Assembly: GCA_037576215.1 (NCBI GenBank)
Contig: JBANDB010000007.1
Location: forward strand, 1,395,001 to 1,459,000
Length of the DNA stretch: 64,000 bases
Direction: 5' to 3'
From: Armillaria gallica
Lineage: Eukaryota > Basidiomycota > Agaricomycetes > Agaricales > Physalacriaceae
Shown here: piece by piece, positions 48,622 through 60,669 of the stretch
How the letters are laid out: every line of letters starts with the position of its first letter
How positions within the stretch are numbered: the stretch's first letter is position 1
Position numbers and translations under genes: made by a program
Notes under the pieces: model-generated
Database searches by the model: none
Told to the model about the DNA's origin: nothing
The model's input: only the letters and a program-made list of their open reading frames with translations

Positions 48622-49097
48622 TGCAAATCACCTTTTAGTATCTGACCAATGCTTCTCCACATTCAGGGTCAACAAACCATATCCCCTTGTCAGGTTGTGG
48701 TTTACTGGGCATGTTTCCAGCAAACATATCACCGCAGCCTCAGTGTTGTGCATGAGAAAGGCGGCTGTAGAGGACTGAAGTTTTGAACGAGATGGGCACC
48801 TTGCCTCAACGTTGACTTGGTATGATTGGCCGATTCTTAGCTGCCATACGAATGTGCTGAGTCTCCGTATAGTCAGTTATTACTCAGGAGATGGCTTTGA
48901 CAGGCTCCTGTATACCCTGCTAACTCCAATAAATGGCAACCTTGGCAGCAGATCTTACATGGAGGAGACGGGAACCATCGCACCTGTCCCCTGATGCAGA
49001 ATGTGAGGACATGCCTCATTCCCTAAGGTGAGCTATTGCCAGATCAAGGAGACGGAGTAGCTCCTCGAAATACTCATCCGGATTGTTGTTGAAGTCA

Positions 49098-50164
49098 CGT
49101 AAAGACCATGCACTACTGTCAGCAGATACCTTGTATTTCCTACAAGGTACAATATGATAAATTGATAGCGTATCGACTCATCTATGGTGATGAGAAGACC
49201 CCAGGCAACATGGATATTACAGATGCCTTGGCAGGTGGGACTAGCCAACCTCAGCCACGGCATATGCTTATCCGCATGGGATATCTTGGCCTCATTGTAT
49301 GCAACCGGCATCTGTACTTTTGTTGCTAAAGGTCTGTTCTCCTATGAATTCCTTTAAAGCCACATTTTACATGTCTAGTTTTGGCTGTATGCTCAAGAAG
49401 GCAGGGCATGTGGCGCATATCGATCACCAAACGAGACACGCAATGTTGATTCCTTATAATACGTTGCTGTCCAGCTCTTCAGACATGTCTATCACACGCA
49501 TTTCTGGGCCAAGTATTAGTCCAAACCTTTTCACACCATCATATCTCCCTTGAAGCTTTCCCATTCAGATATCATGCTCTATGCTGTCCCTTGCATTCTA
49601 CCTATTTTTTTACGTTTTCCTTCGTGTCATTCTTGTTTGTTTGGTCTTTTTCAAAACAAGTAGAACCTGTAACTGAAACTGTGTAGCCTGTAATTAGTAT
49701 TTATTCACATCATAACCATGTTCTGATTGCTTCCTAACACTACTACTATGCCTTGAGCGACTACTGCTCCACCTCAGAAGACCTTTCAAATATGCTCTAG
49801 CACCAGGGGTGCTTGACAGTAATGCCACCTCACTGTAGCTCTGTTGTTTGGGCCTCAGGATGTGGACATTGTTACCGGTATCAGTCTTTGGTGAACCATC
49901 GACCTTCTAACCAGTGCCTTTCTACCATTAGACTCCAGTCAAGCGCATTTCTCCTGGACAAATTTAGTATTTGTCTATGACTTAGAATATTCATTTGTAC
50001 CTCCTGGCCTGCTGACAAGGATACCAATGTAGTTCTTTCAAGTACATTCAAGCATATGGAAAGATATCTCTGGAAATGTCAACTTGGTTTGAGAAATGGT
50101 GTGCACAAGGGTAAGTCATCCATTGTTATTGTGGTTCTCGCAATAGAAAGGATCATAGTATAAA
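49098..50164. other. Intergenic sequence
   Basis: No convincing gene. Short frames on both strands only; the region separates repeat copy C from the 3' end of the following minus-strand gene. Confidence 0.45.
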
Positions 50165-53137
50165 CTAGGCTGCACTAAAGTTGGAATCCCCCCCACTCAT
50201 GAATATACCATGTAAATAAGCGTCAAGCATGATATTGTCCCAAACCCCGTTGGCTAATAGAGTCACTAAAACCCCATCATATCCGATATCAGTGGAGCTG
50301 GAGCAGACATTGATGAAGGACCATAAAGATTGTTCCTGTGGCCGCATCATACAAACCTCATTGTTCCATAGCTTGAAATTGAACTGTGAACTATGAGAGT
50401 TGGGAACATATTACGGTTGCCTATCACAAACCTTCAACAGTTTATCAGGGTCCACCGGAAGATGTGGGAATGCAGTCATGGCCATGAGCAATTCTGTGCC
50501 ATAACCAATGACGTCGACCTTGAGGTACTCTTCTAGCTTCGATCGAAACACTGCCTGTACAAGCTGCGCAAGGGTCCTACCACTGTCAAAGCAGATGCGT
50601 CCTTGATCTGTCCCCTCAATGGCAGTGATGTCAATGTGAAAATGACACATTAATTGGCTAACATGTCACAGTTGGTTACTGAACAGATGGAAGGTAAATT
50701 TGAGGGCTGTTCGGTTTTTGCGGTCGCAAGCATTCATAACCATGGAGGCCTGTATGTACCTATGAATGCCGTGGGGAGGAGCAGGAAAAGGACATCACAT
50801 ACCAATGTCAATGGAGGACGTCCATTGAAAGTGGGTCCTAAACGATGGTGAAAACCAGCATGCATCGTTTGGAAGGCGGGAGTGGCGTTAAAAAGCGTGT
50901 TTCCGAGCATGATATGCGCACATATGGCGCGATGATGATAGTCGTGGATGGCAGCATCATGCAGTCCAAATCCGACTGCAAATGGCTAGTTTTCTTGCGC
51001 ATTAAGTAGTGGAAGTGGCACAAATAGATCAATGGCTCACCATGATCACATCTGCGCAATATTCCAGTAAGAATGTCAGCACTATACCTCGGAGGTAGTC
51101 GGCAATGCTGGTGTGGTCAGTGATGCGCTGTGTCTTTTTGAGATTCAGCCATGGGAGCATCAACCTTCCGATCACCGGGTCAGTGAAATAAATGAAGGAT
51201 GGGGACCAGTGATCTATCTGAGACTGGCATTGGGACAGCTTGGAGGAAAGTAAAACATGGAAGAATGGCGCCGCTATTGGGAGACAGGCCTGCCCTGTCA
51301 CGGACGAGAAGAGCACTATGAGGAACCCTAGGGCCCACCAAAATCCTTGTTGCTCAGGTGTCAGATCGTAGACAGGAAAGTGAGGGACCAGTAGCTGGGA
51401 ATTATTCAGGAGGCGAACGAAAACACAATCAGCATTGGTAGTATCGAGTAAGCGAGTAAGGTTAGCCGACAGCACTGCAACATAAAGCATCCTTTCGCCT
51501 TCTGTATGAGGTTGCCGAACCTCGCCATTGACGAACGATGTAGACTTCCACCAATTGCAGACAACCGCGTTAGGCAGGAGGAGCGGTCCGGGATGAACAT
51601 CCGGATTGATAATACCGCCTTCCGGCAGAGTATGTACAAGCCTACCTAGGTGCAGGAGGATCTTCCAAAACACATCGACGGCTTCTTCAATGTTCTTCAC
51701 CTCAAGCACCAGCAGGTCATTACAAGGAATATCTTTTCTGACCAGTTCCAAGAGGTCTTGGCCTGAGAAGCCCACTCTATGGACTCGAAAGGAGGAGGTG
51801 GCTGAAGCATTGCTGTGGGCACTGCTTGGAGACGAGAATAAGGAAAAGTACAGATACATCCTGCTTATATCAACCATTTATACCTCACTTCAAAGGGAAT
51901 ACATCCACAGCGAGAACTGTTGATTATGGCATGGGTATGAAATCCAATTTCTGAGTTCCAGGCGACAGATGAGATCGACATTTTCATCACCATCATTACA
52001 TATTTGGGATGCTAGACCCTGCCGGACCCAATATCATCTGCTGCATGGCAGAAGAGTAGCAGAAGTAGACTGATAGAGTATGTGAGAGGGGACATTCTAT
52101 CAATCTAAGTACTGTCCGTGAAACATCGAGCTCACCATTAGAGTGGTTGTTGCAGACCAGCTGCTAGCCACATATGTAACACTACAGCACAACACGATAC
52201 GTTACTAATGTTGACATTTTCACTTGGGTAGATATTAAGCAGAGACCATCTCATTCCGTCACTAGGCGGTGATGTGTGCTGTTTAAATAATCGGACAAGG
52301 TCCCAAAAAGGAATGCTGGGGTTCTGTGCCACCACAAATGACAACCCTCCATGCTGCTGTGATACTCTCAGTTGCCAGCCGAGAAGGTCTCATGGATTTA
52401 AAGCATTGTAGGGACAAGTACAGCTGATCGAACATAGCAAAAGATGACCTGCAGTGCATTATGTAGTACACGATATACACCGACCACCACACTCGCTGCA
52501 TTCACACGAGCAATACGGTGGCTAAAACAGAGAAGCCGGTGCGCACTCATATCAGGTGGCTTACTATGTCATATGTGCGATTTCCCTACCCTTGGAACCC
52601 ACATTTACACCGACCGCATCTCCACCCATCAATGAGTATGAGTATATACCAAAGTAGTATGAGTGGACTTGGAGTATCTTGTAGGACTGAGTTTGTCAGT
52701 ACGGTTCAAAGGTTCCAGTATGACTGATTGATCACTTACTAATCACGATGCCACTCAACCCTGAATCTTTCAGTTGCGCTCTTGCGTAGTGTTGTCCCGC
52801 TCCCAGCACACCCCAGATTCGCCACAGATGTCCAGAACGAACCTCCATAAATATACCCAGGCGAGCACTGTGAACTGGACTATCTTGATTTACAGTCTTT
52901 GCAGGATATAGTAGATGAATCATGATATAAACATTTTTCAGTGATTATCACACATATGAGGGGAAGAATGCGCCCTGCACATTTATTGGTGGCAGCGACA
53001 CTCACCGACTTAGCATTGAGAAAGTGATGCTGGTGCACCAGGCCACAGTCTGTGGGTGGAACTTGCCCTAAAAGCTGAAGTGTGTCGGGTTTAGAGACAA
53101 GAATAGTAATAGTAGCGCTAGTGGCACTGAGTAGCAC
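50165..53137 (-). CDS. Uncharacterised multi-exon gene, possibly HECT-like family of Agaricomycetes
   Basis: Minus-strand exons can be followed from about 53137 to 50165. Successive donors are GTGAGT after LNAKS (near 53005) and GTAAGT after GIVISK (near 52732). The largest exon (about 51029-51877) reads DLTPEQQGFWWALGFLIV, then SPSFIYFTDPVIGRLMLPW. The next readable exon gives IHDYHHRAICAHIMLG and FQTMHAGFHHRL, then 50411-50640 gives SKLEEYLKVDVIGYG. The layout recalls large uncharacterised Agaricomycete families sometimes labelled HECT-like; I cannot confirm that, and no catalytic cysteine is assigned. Exon borders between 52000 and 52500 are unresolved, so damage cannot be excluded. Confidence 0.45.
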
Positions 53138-54289
53138 TCAGTATGACTCGTCCCATTTCGGTGGCACCAGGTGGGACTCGTGGGACTCGGTTTCCCCGGT
53201 CCGAGTCCAATCGTACAAATTTGGACCACACCTAATGAATATAACAATCAGAACAGTCAGCCAGAAGATAGACATGACAGGAAGTTAGGGGGAGGACCTC
53301 ATAGGGTTTATGGTAGATCCAAAGGGGGCAGTAGGAAGGGGAATTGAAAGGATCAGAAATGATTGCAGTGAATGGAAAAAACACTGCGGACTGTCGACCG
53401 TAAGCACCATGGCAAGGCCATTATATGAATCATCGTCGACTGGTCCCAGGCCATGACAAGCAAAGCAAAGCAGATATTGAACGGCTGTGAATACCATGGC
53501 AGGGTCATTATACGCACCCCCACTGACTGGCCTCCAGAAGTTGAAAAATCGAATCGAATAGAAACGAATAGAAAGTATCCTGAAAGAAAAGACAATACCC
53601 TGGAGCCTGAGCCAACATACGCCAGTGTACGTCTCGACAACTCAGTACTGAATTGCTAGGATTGTCCGTGTCGTGGCAGGAAGGGCACCCTTTGGGCTCA
53701 CTTCTTGCTCTCGAAAGTGATACCGTTCATAATCTTATCGACAAGGAGTTGCTGTACAAGACTGTCTTTCAGCTTCGCTCACCTTTAAAAATCACTTGGG
53801 GTTGCTGATAAGCTGGGTTGCTCTGGATGACGGAATAACATCCTGGGTATCCTTGGAACAAAAATGGCAATGCTGGGTGAGTACTTTCATTCCTTCTTCC
53901 AACAGAATTTCGATACCAATCTCAACTGCGACGTGACAGTCGTCTCAACATCGAGGCTGACATCAGCCCGATGTCTGCTAAAACCTCCCTCTCCAAGCAG
54001 CGCTCTCAAATTGTTCATCTGTGTTTTGATCATACTGGTGACTTCACTGTAGGTGTCAATGTTTGCATCAAGAAAGCTTGTGATATTTACCACTGGCAAT
54101 CATTAATCAGGGTCAATCTGGTATGGGTCTTATTCTGCCTTGATAGTGAAACTTCACAATTTCTACACTGTAAGCACCAATTTGCCACTGTGTCATCCTC
54201 AAAAGACTATTGAGTGCAGCAGTTGAGACTTTACTTGCCAAGGTCACCAGGTCCATTACCCACACTTAATCAGCAGCCCATCAACCGAT
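53138..54289. other. Intergenic sequence
   Basis: A GGGACTCG-rich patch (about 53140-53210) is locally repetitive. A plus-strand frame at 53864-54213 begins with ATG, a possible GTGAGT donor and an acceptor (TTCCAACAG), and may be a small gene or the 5' part of the phosphatase copy that follows, but I recognise no domain. Confidence 0.35.
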
Positions 54290-55075
54290 GGCTTTGGTCT
54301 TGTGACTGGAATCATTGAATATGGGCCAGGATATCCGATATTTTCGTTGATCTGTTTTGTGGCTGATGGTCACCACCACGAAGACAGCAACAAGTTCGCT
54401 ATCGACAAAGGTAAGTTCATTTACTCTCGATGATATATCCTTTTTCTGACCCTGCATAGGCAGTGCACACCATCGCTAGGAGCTCAACATGACCCGGAAG
54501 ATTACCTAACACTGCCATGTCTTGTCCCGTCTGTACGGCGCCGACGTCCCAAATCCAGCACACACTTAATTTCCTTTCAGGCGACTTTGTCGTCTGCAAA
54601 TCCTATAGCGTAGAGACATTCCTCCCTCTCCTGGCTCTGAAAGCACGCTATCTGGACCGTATATTGCTTATCCTAGGGAACCATGAGTCAGCAAATAACC
54701 CAGGTGCACTCATCGCCACCTAACATTCTTTTCTTTACTTCAACTACGGCCAGGTGTACGGAGCTTTACAACGAGTGCCAGCGGAAACATGGCAGTTCTA
54801 ATATATGGTGCTGCGAGGTATTCGACTATCTTGCTTTTGTTGCAATCATCGACGGTCGCTTTTTTTTGTGCACGGCGGGTCAGTCCCAGCCTTGCCAGTA
54901 TAGATCAAATTCAGCTATAGAACGGAAAGGAGAAGTGCCACACAAAGGTCCGATGCGTGATCCCCTCTGGTCAGATCCTGATGGTATGAGTTTGTTCTGT
55001 CGATACTCGTCTCGCTAATCCTGGGCGCAGATACTGTAACAGGTATTAGAATCGCGGGGCCATTCTCATACAAAG
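54290..55075 (+). pseudogene. Dead PP2A-type serine/threonine phosphatase catalytic subunit copy
   Basis: Segments line up in order with PP2A/PP4/PP6 catalytic subunits: [20 protein letters not shown], then GNHES (about 54676-54690), an intron position after ITQ, YNECQRKHGSSNIW, FDYLAFVAIIDGRFFL, EVPHKGPMRDPLWSDPD and a final GIRIAGPFSYK matching the GISPRGAGY region. The metal-binding GDxVDRG motif has become GDFVVCK (54580-54600), and the HGG motif is lost (CTAGQSQ). A 2-nt deletion after GNHES and a 1-nt shift after the next intron break the frame. Intact relatives dephosphorylate Ser/Thr proteins with two metal ions; this copy cannot. Spliceosomal introns remain, so it is a duplicated rather than a retrocopied pseudogene. 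Confidence 0.75.
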
Positions 55076-55135
55076 TGAGTGGCAAAATGGTTTACATCTG
55101 TAGTAAACGCATCAGTCTGGTGTCCCTCATGGTTG

Positions 55136-58100
55136 ATGTTGACCATCGGAGACGTTTCGAGCGATGAGGCGGAAGCCATAGCATCTCGTGCTGTTTGTCG
55201 AGCATCCTCGCCAGGTATTGGGATGCCAGAGTTCGTGAGTGCCCCGATGTCGTCTGTGGCCGATGCTGTTGTTGCGACTGACACGCTGACCTTCTTCGAT
55301 ATTGAAGCGGAGGAGGATGATGCTGATGACGGGTGTGTCTTTGACATTCTTTTCATTTGTGCTGTGTCATTCAGACAACCATTTAGTGACGTCTCAGATG
55401 CCAGTTCTGAGCACTCTGACCGTGGGGATGATTGTACGTCTGAGGAAGGCGCTTGCCATTCCGAGGATTCCTTCATCGTGTCCAACAGCATCAACGTCGA
55501 GCGTGACAGTGATGATACTTCCTCTGTTTCTTCTGTTGAGTATAAGCCCAAGAGAGGTCGGGCGTCTGCACCTATCACCGCTTCTCCTTGTATCTCGAGG
55601 TGAGTGTAGTTTGCCGAATGGCGCTCTATCTAATCCTCTCACAGTCGCCGAAGGATGCCCATGAGGACCGAGAAAGGATCTCACATTGCTTCATTGTGTG
55701 TGTGTTTACCTTTTTGTGTGTTTGGTTCTTGACGAGATGTTTAGACTTGAGTCCAGTAATGTTGCCGATGTTGCATCTGACGATGATGTTGCCGGGACCC
55801 ATCTGTTGTGCAGTGCATGTATACTCGGTTGTGATGTCATGTAACTTATCGTGCCATAGGTCTGGCACCCCATCTGGTAGGAGGGATGTAAGTCGAACAC
55901 GTGGTGCAGCTGCTTCTCAGGCCATTCCTTCCCCTGAGGTCTTCCTCGACAATGTGTATCCTGACACTTTAGTGTGTATGCCTGGCCCCAAGAAGAAAGG
56001 TGCGGCCTCCAAGGGTGTTAGGTCATCCCCTCGTAAAGGCAGCAAGAATGTACCTCCTCCCGGAAACAGGATGATGCAGGTCGACATCGATGTTGACCCG
56101 GTTACATCCACTTTCCGTAAAACAGTGGGGCTCTCTCCTTCTAAATCGGAAGGTAATAACTTTCTTCTGTCCTGTTCTGCGTCTCTGATTGGTTTTTATA
56201 CCTGTAGCTGTCCCAGTCGATGATGTACCTCATGCTGTTGCACCCTCTACTCCTTGCTGTGGCTGTGTGTCCAGTAGGGCTTCTGTGAACATCCTGTTTC
56301 TTGAACTTATTGAAACGATCCTATTTAGAACCGGTTACACCCAACAGCGCTGTGTCTGCTCCTCCCCACTCCACCGCTCGGGTCTCTAGACCTGAAGTAA
56401 CACGGGACGCCGATGAGCTCGCCCATGGTGATTAGTGTCGATTGTAATTTATAATGTATGTGTCGTGCTCATGTTCCTTTTGTACAGCTGATCCAGTTCA
56501 ACCTGAGGATGCTCCTGTTCCCTCTATGTCTGGGAAAGCCAAAGGCAAGCAGCCCGATAGGACCCCTCGCATGCCGGTCATGTTGGAAGATATTGGTGTG
56601 TGGTGTTCATCCTCATTTGTTCTGTTTCTAACGCAGTATTTCTCTTTTCAGAAGATGAGGGAGACAACGACGATGCACTCTCTTACAGGCTCAGTGACAC
56701 CATGGGTCAGCTTTTGGGGTATATTTCACAAACATCTGGTATTTTTATATTCTTATGCGTATGTCTAGTGACACTGCGAAAGACAGTTCTCCAGAAGCCA
56801 CTGTTGAGGAGCATCTGCCCATATTACGCTTGGGTTCTAGGTCTAGGTGTGTTCACCAGCATTGTTCATTTCAATTTGTTCATACAGTTGCAGAGTGATC
56901 CTTACGGTCAACACTTTGGGTCTGGCTGAACCCGAAGATGAAGCTTTGCGGGTCATGCAGCCTGCTATAATGGAGGAGGCACTCATCGCATTGCGGGTAT
57001 ACGAAAATCTGCCAGCTCTTGGGTACGCGTCCTATGTTTAGCCTTTCCTTTTTTGTTGTCTCTGACTTAGCTTCCATTACCTTTAGTCCATTCTGACCTA
57101 TGGTTCCTATTGGCTTGGATCCTAATACCTATGACTCACCCTTCTTCTACACGTTCGATGATGTGAAAGAGCTCTACCCGATCAGCGCCCTCATGCAAGT
57201 GGTATTATCTTTCGTTGTCTGCCTGTCTTAACCTTGTTTTAATGCAGCTCGTTGGTTGAAAGTTTTCGTTTCGTCCAGAACAGGTGCTACGTGAATCCGG
57301 GTAGGGCACTGTCTATTGTGTTCTCTCTACACAATCGCAGGGTTTGTGTGGGCACGGATATGGCTGTGTGCTTTATGTCTGGTGATACCGAGTGTCTTTT
57401 GTTCAATGCGGCCATTCAAGGTATATTCTACTCTTATGATCTTGATCTGTCTTGCGTTCACTGTATGCTTTGTAGGTGGTTACCAGGGTGCTACCGGCAT
57501 TCATGGTAGCAAGCGCATTCACCGTATCTGCATCAAACCGTTCCAACAGTTTTGGAGGCATGATCAGACCACGTGGGCTGTTGCGCTTCGATCTTTGCTA
57601 TGGGGAGACTGCTTGTTTGTCTGAATCTGGTGTCACCTTTCCTACTCGTGTTGAGGATGTCACCGGTAAGACTAACAAGAACTCCAAGTGTACGTGTCTT
57701 CTTTATTCGTGTTACATCGCTGACTTTTTTGTCCAGATTCTTCTGCCCCTTCTAGTCCTTCCAAATGGAAGAGTCCGAGTAAACCGTTGAAGACTTTCCC
57801 CCCTCGTACCGCTGCCAGCTATCCTAGCTCTATGGGTTTCAGGGACGATGGTGTCTTATTTTATTTGATGTTATATGTCGTTGTGCTCATAGTCTTTACA
57901 GTTCCTATCTACGATGGTTGCCAGCGCTCTGGATCTCATTTCCAGTTCCGACCTTCTGATATTGCGACTGTCAAGTTGTTGCCTCGGTACACCGAAGAGC
58001 GTGACCTGGACGCATTCACCTTGGTGACTGTCGGCTATTCTGTCAGCGTCTGGAATGGGTTCAACGATCACCCCCATGTTGGTACCAATGCACTTTTTGT

Positions 58101-58158
58101 TATCTTCTTGGGTTCTGCCCCTTCTCGTGAATTGTTGACTGCTCGTAACCTCATTTAG
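55136..58158 (+). CDS. Uncharacterised acidic multi-exon gene
   Basis: About a dozen exons with 45-70 nt introns. The first ATG in the opening frame gives MLTIGDVSSDEAEAI. N-terminal half: acidic, Ser-rich and low-complexity (DIEAEEDDADDG; SVSSVEYKPKRGR), with a basic patch (PGPKKKGAASKG) that could be a nuclear signal. Middle: EDEGDNDDALSYRLSD. C-terminal third is ordered: VPIGLDPNTYDSPFFYTFDD, SFRFVQNRCYVNPGRALSIV, LPRYTEERDLDAFTLVTVGY and ALFVIFLGSAPSRELL, then TAG at 58156-58158. Most junctions keep phase; those near 56700-56890 are unresolved. No known domain recognised, but the C-terminal block looks like a conserved beta-rich domain. It starts only 60 bp after the phosphatase remnant. 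Confidence 0.55.
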
Positions 58159-58282
58159 ACTGATTTCCTTTTTACGCACTATTAACTTGCCATCTACATC
58201 TTGTCTTCTCAGGATCCTTACTATTGTCACATGCCTTTGAGTGCATCTTGCGACTGTATTCATTAGTGTATGTACAGTATAC

Positions 58283-59879
58283 CTATACCAACGACCTGTA
58301 TTTATCATGTACCTCTAATTCTATCATCGTCGCCATAACGTCTGGGTCTTCTTTCAGTGTGTCTAGTACTCTGACCATGTCCGCTACATCTTCTGTTTGT
58401 ACTGAACCTCCTGTCAACTCGAACACGAATGTAAACTTGCCTCCAAAATTGTGTATGTCCATTGACTTGTTACCTACCAGGCAACCTTTGAATATCGCGC
58501 CTGGTACGTGTTCGAACATTCGACGTGGCGTCGTGAAGTCTATTTCCGCTATCATGTGTAGCCTTGCATGTTCCGTTGACTTGGATGCGCTGTTCCAAGT
58601 GCTTATGGTGGTCATAGCGGACGTAAAGGTGCCGTATTTCACTGTTACCTCCATATTGTTCAGCACATTTAATCCTTGCAGCGATATATGCTGTAATAAT
58701 CCACCGGTCCGAAACTGTGCTATGCACCTCGGTAAGTATGACAAATATAACACCTGTTTTGTCCACTCACGTATTTGCATGTTCAGCATAGTCAAGCTGT
58801 TCGCTATCTCTCACCACATGAATGCCGTCGCGTCGTACAGGTGTGTACCGATGTGTAATGTGAGTGTCTGCACACCTCCAGATCCAGAGCATGCTGTAAA
58901 TGCTCTATCGCATCCCATTGTGCCATCTGTGCTGAACAAATGTTCCAGCAGCGCTCTGTTATTATCTGTCCTCACACCGCTATGTCTTTCTTCCTCTATC
59001 GTGCCATAAGGGTTCTTTGACAAATCAAGGTGTAGAGTGCGAATCGAGTTGGTAGTGTTGACCCCACATGCTTTGTCGTGACTTTTTGGTACTGCGTTAC
59101 CGTTGATCGCACTGTCCTAAATGCATTTTAGACAATCACGTAAGATATACCTAGAGGCATATGCGGTTACTCACTGTGCATCCTGTCTCTATGCAATTAA
59201 GCTCCAGCACCTCGAGCTCAGCACCCATACATACCAAGCCCTCTATGCCACGCCCTTGCAATGACATAAGCTGAATGTGCAAAACCTTGACGGTTTTAGG
59301 CAGCGCATACTGCCCCGGTATAATCTGTGTGTCGCTCTTTTCGCGTTCTTCTCCTTCGAATATGATTTCTTTGATATTCTTGAGCGTGTGGAGCATGAAG
59401 CAGTGTCTGTAGACAGGCCAGTTGACAAACCATATGAAGGTCACCGCTTCTTCAAGACTGCGCTCCTGTATCATGCACCGAATATTAATTTTGGTTTCCA
59501 TTGTGTACCTTCACAAATACTCCACCTTGTTGCCTTTTACCATCAGCGCATCCGGGTTTACTGGCACCTCTAGTCTGATCCTCAAGTGACTGTGCCTCGA
59601 TACCATGGTACACCACAATTGCGATGTCTGCCTGGCCAAGCGCAGATCATCAAGATTGAGCAGGACAAATACATGGTCCCACACCTCCTGCGGTGCGTCT
59701 CCCACCGCCCTGAACAGACATATTTCAGGTATTTTCAGACGGAATAGCATGTCCAGTTTGCTGAGTGTGATCGGCTCCTTCCAATTATGCAAAGACCTCT
59801 GAGTTTCTTTGTGATGGATGAACAGAGAGCGTCTTAGCGACTTGCAAGTTGTTGTCGCCGAATGTACTATACTGGACAT
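58283..59879 (-). pseudogene. F-box/LRR-type gene with two in-frame TGA codons
   Basis: Two exons, 59175-59879 and 58283-59116, joined by a 58-nt intron (GTGAGT...TTTAG) in phase 0, about 510 codons to TAG. An F-box lies at APQEVWDHVFVLLNLDDLRLA and continues RQTSQLWCTMV, the segment that binds Skp1 in SCF ubiquitin ligases. Leucine-rich repeat-like stretches follow (VLHIQLMSL, LEVLELN, IRTLHLDLSKN, LQHISLQGLN). TGA at 59511-59513 and TGA at 58811-58813 interrupt an otherwise perfect frame, with no indel. Both could come from CGA by one CpG transition. Either a very fresh pseudogene or a gene read through at UGA. Substrate unknown. Confidence 0.65.
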
Positions 59880-60669
59880 GTAGGTGTAGTATGTGCTTGT
59901 GCCTGCGTGTTTAGTCAGTTCTCTACTGTTTCTTGGTTGTGTGCTCCGTACTCACCTCATACCATTTGTCTTCTTCATCTGATGCTCTGTCACTTCTTCC
60001 TATGATACTCATGGTGGCATTGTAATTGAACTGCTTTCATCTATGAGGACATTGTGCGTACTTCGCTTTCCATGTCACTTACCAGCTCGTCTCGTATATG
60101 GTGCGAAATCATTATCTGCTGAGGTTTAATGCATGAGGCAGTCGTCTTTAGCTACGCCTCCTGGCGGTGTTATGAACGATTGAGAGTCAGCTTATCCCTA
60201 TTTATACTGCACTCCTCGCATGATATCCTATGCTCCGTCGATGTGTTGTTTGGGCTGTCAAATATAAACCTGAAGACGCTGCCTGATGGCAGACGTTGTG
60301 TTGCATACTTGTATGTAAGAGAAGGGGGATGACACATGATGTCAATTGTAAATTAGAAAACACATAGGGACATTATACGGACTACTCAAATAGGACTCAG
60401 ATCTGCCACACGGATGTGATGGCCCTCAAACCCTGGTGTCGTACTTACGACCAGATCTAATCGGAAATTCTGTTAAAATTACATAGGACTCAGACATGCC
60501 ATGCAGATGCGTTGGCCCTCACCAACTGGTATAGCATAAAGGTGTATCATTGTCTAGATGGTGTAAAATATTGGACCAACAACGGACAGAAATTGATATG
60601 GTGCAACAACAACATATGTGCGGTTAACTGTTCAGCTGCCAGCATCCTCCAACAGCCAAAGGGTCCTCA
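59880..60669. other. Intergenic sequence
   Basis: Presumed promoter region of the preceding minus-strand F-box gene. Two similar ~35-bp blocks (ACTCAGA-TGCCA and TGGCCCTCA, near 60395-60430 and 60488-60520) form a short imperfect direct repeat. No gene seen. Confidence 0.4.

Larger units (their letters stand above)
46768..49097 (+). repeat. Dispersed repeat, copy C (fullest copy)
   Basis: The most complete copy, 2.33 kb. 46768-47450 matches the gene-bearing side of copy B, and 47451-49097 matches copy A end to end. A TATA box reading leftward (47493-47499) serves the small gene. The plus frame (about 47905-48185) has a TGA at 47923-47925 where copies A and D keep CGA. Homology with A stops together at TTGAAGTCA, so that is probably the true boundary of the unit. 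Confidence 0.85.

Noticed and set aside
50165..53137. Firm HECT ubiquitin ligase call
   Set aside because: Only a general resemblance to uncharacterised Agaricomycete paralogues is visible; no catalytic cysteine block or complete domain could be placed.
58224..59009. 261-codon plus-strand frame
   Set aside because: It lies opposite the two-exon F-box gene, whose splice phase and domain content are far more convincing.
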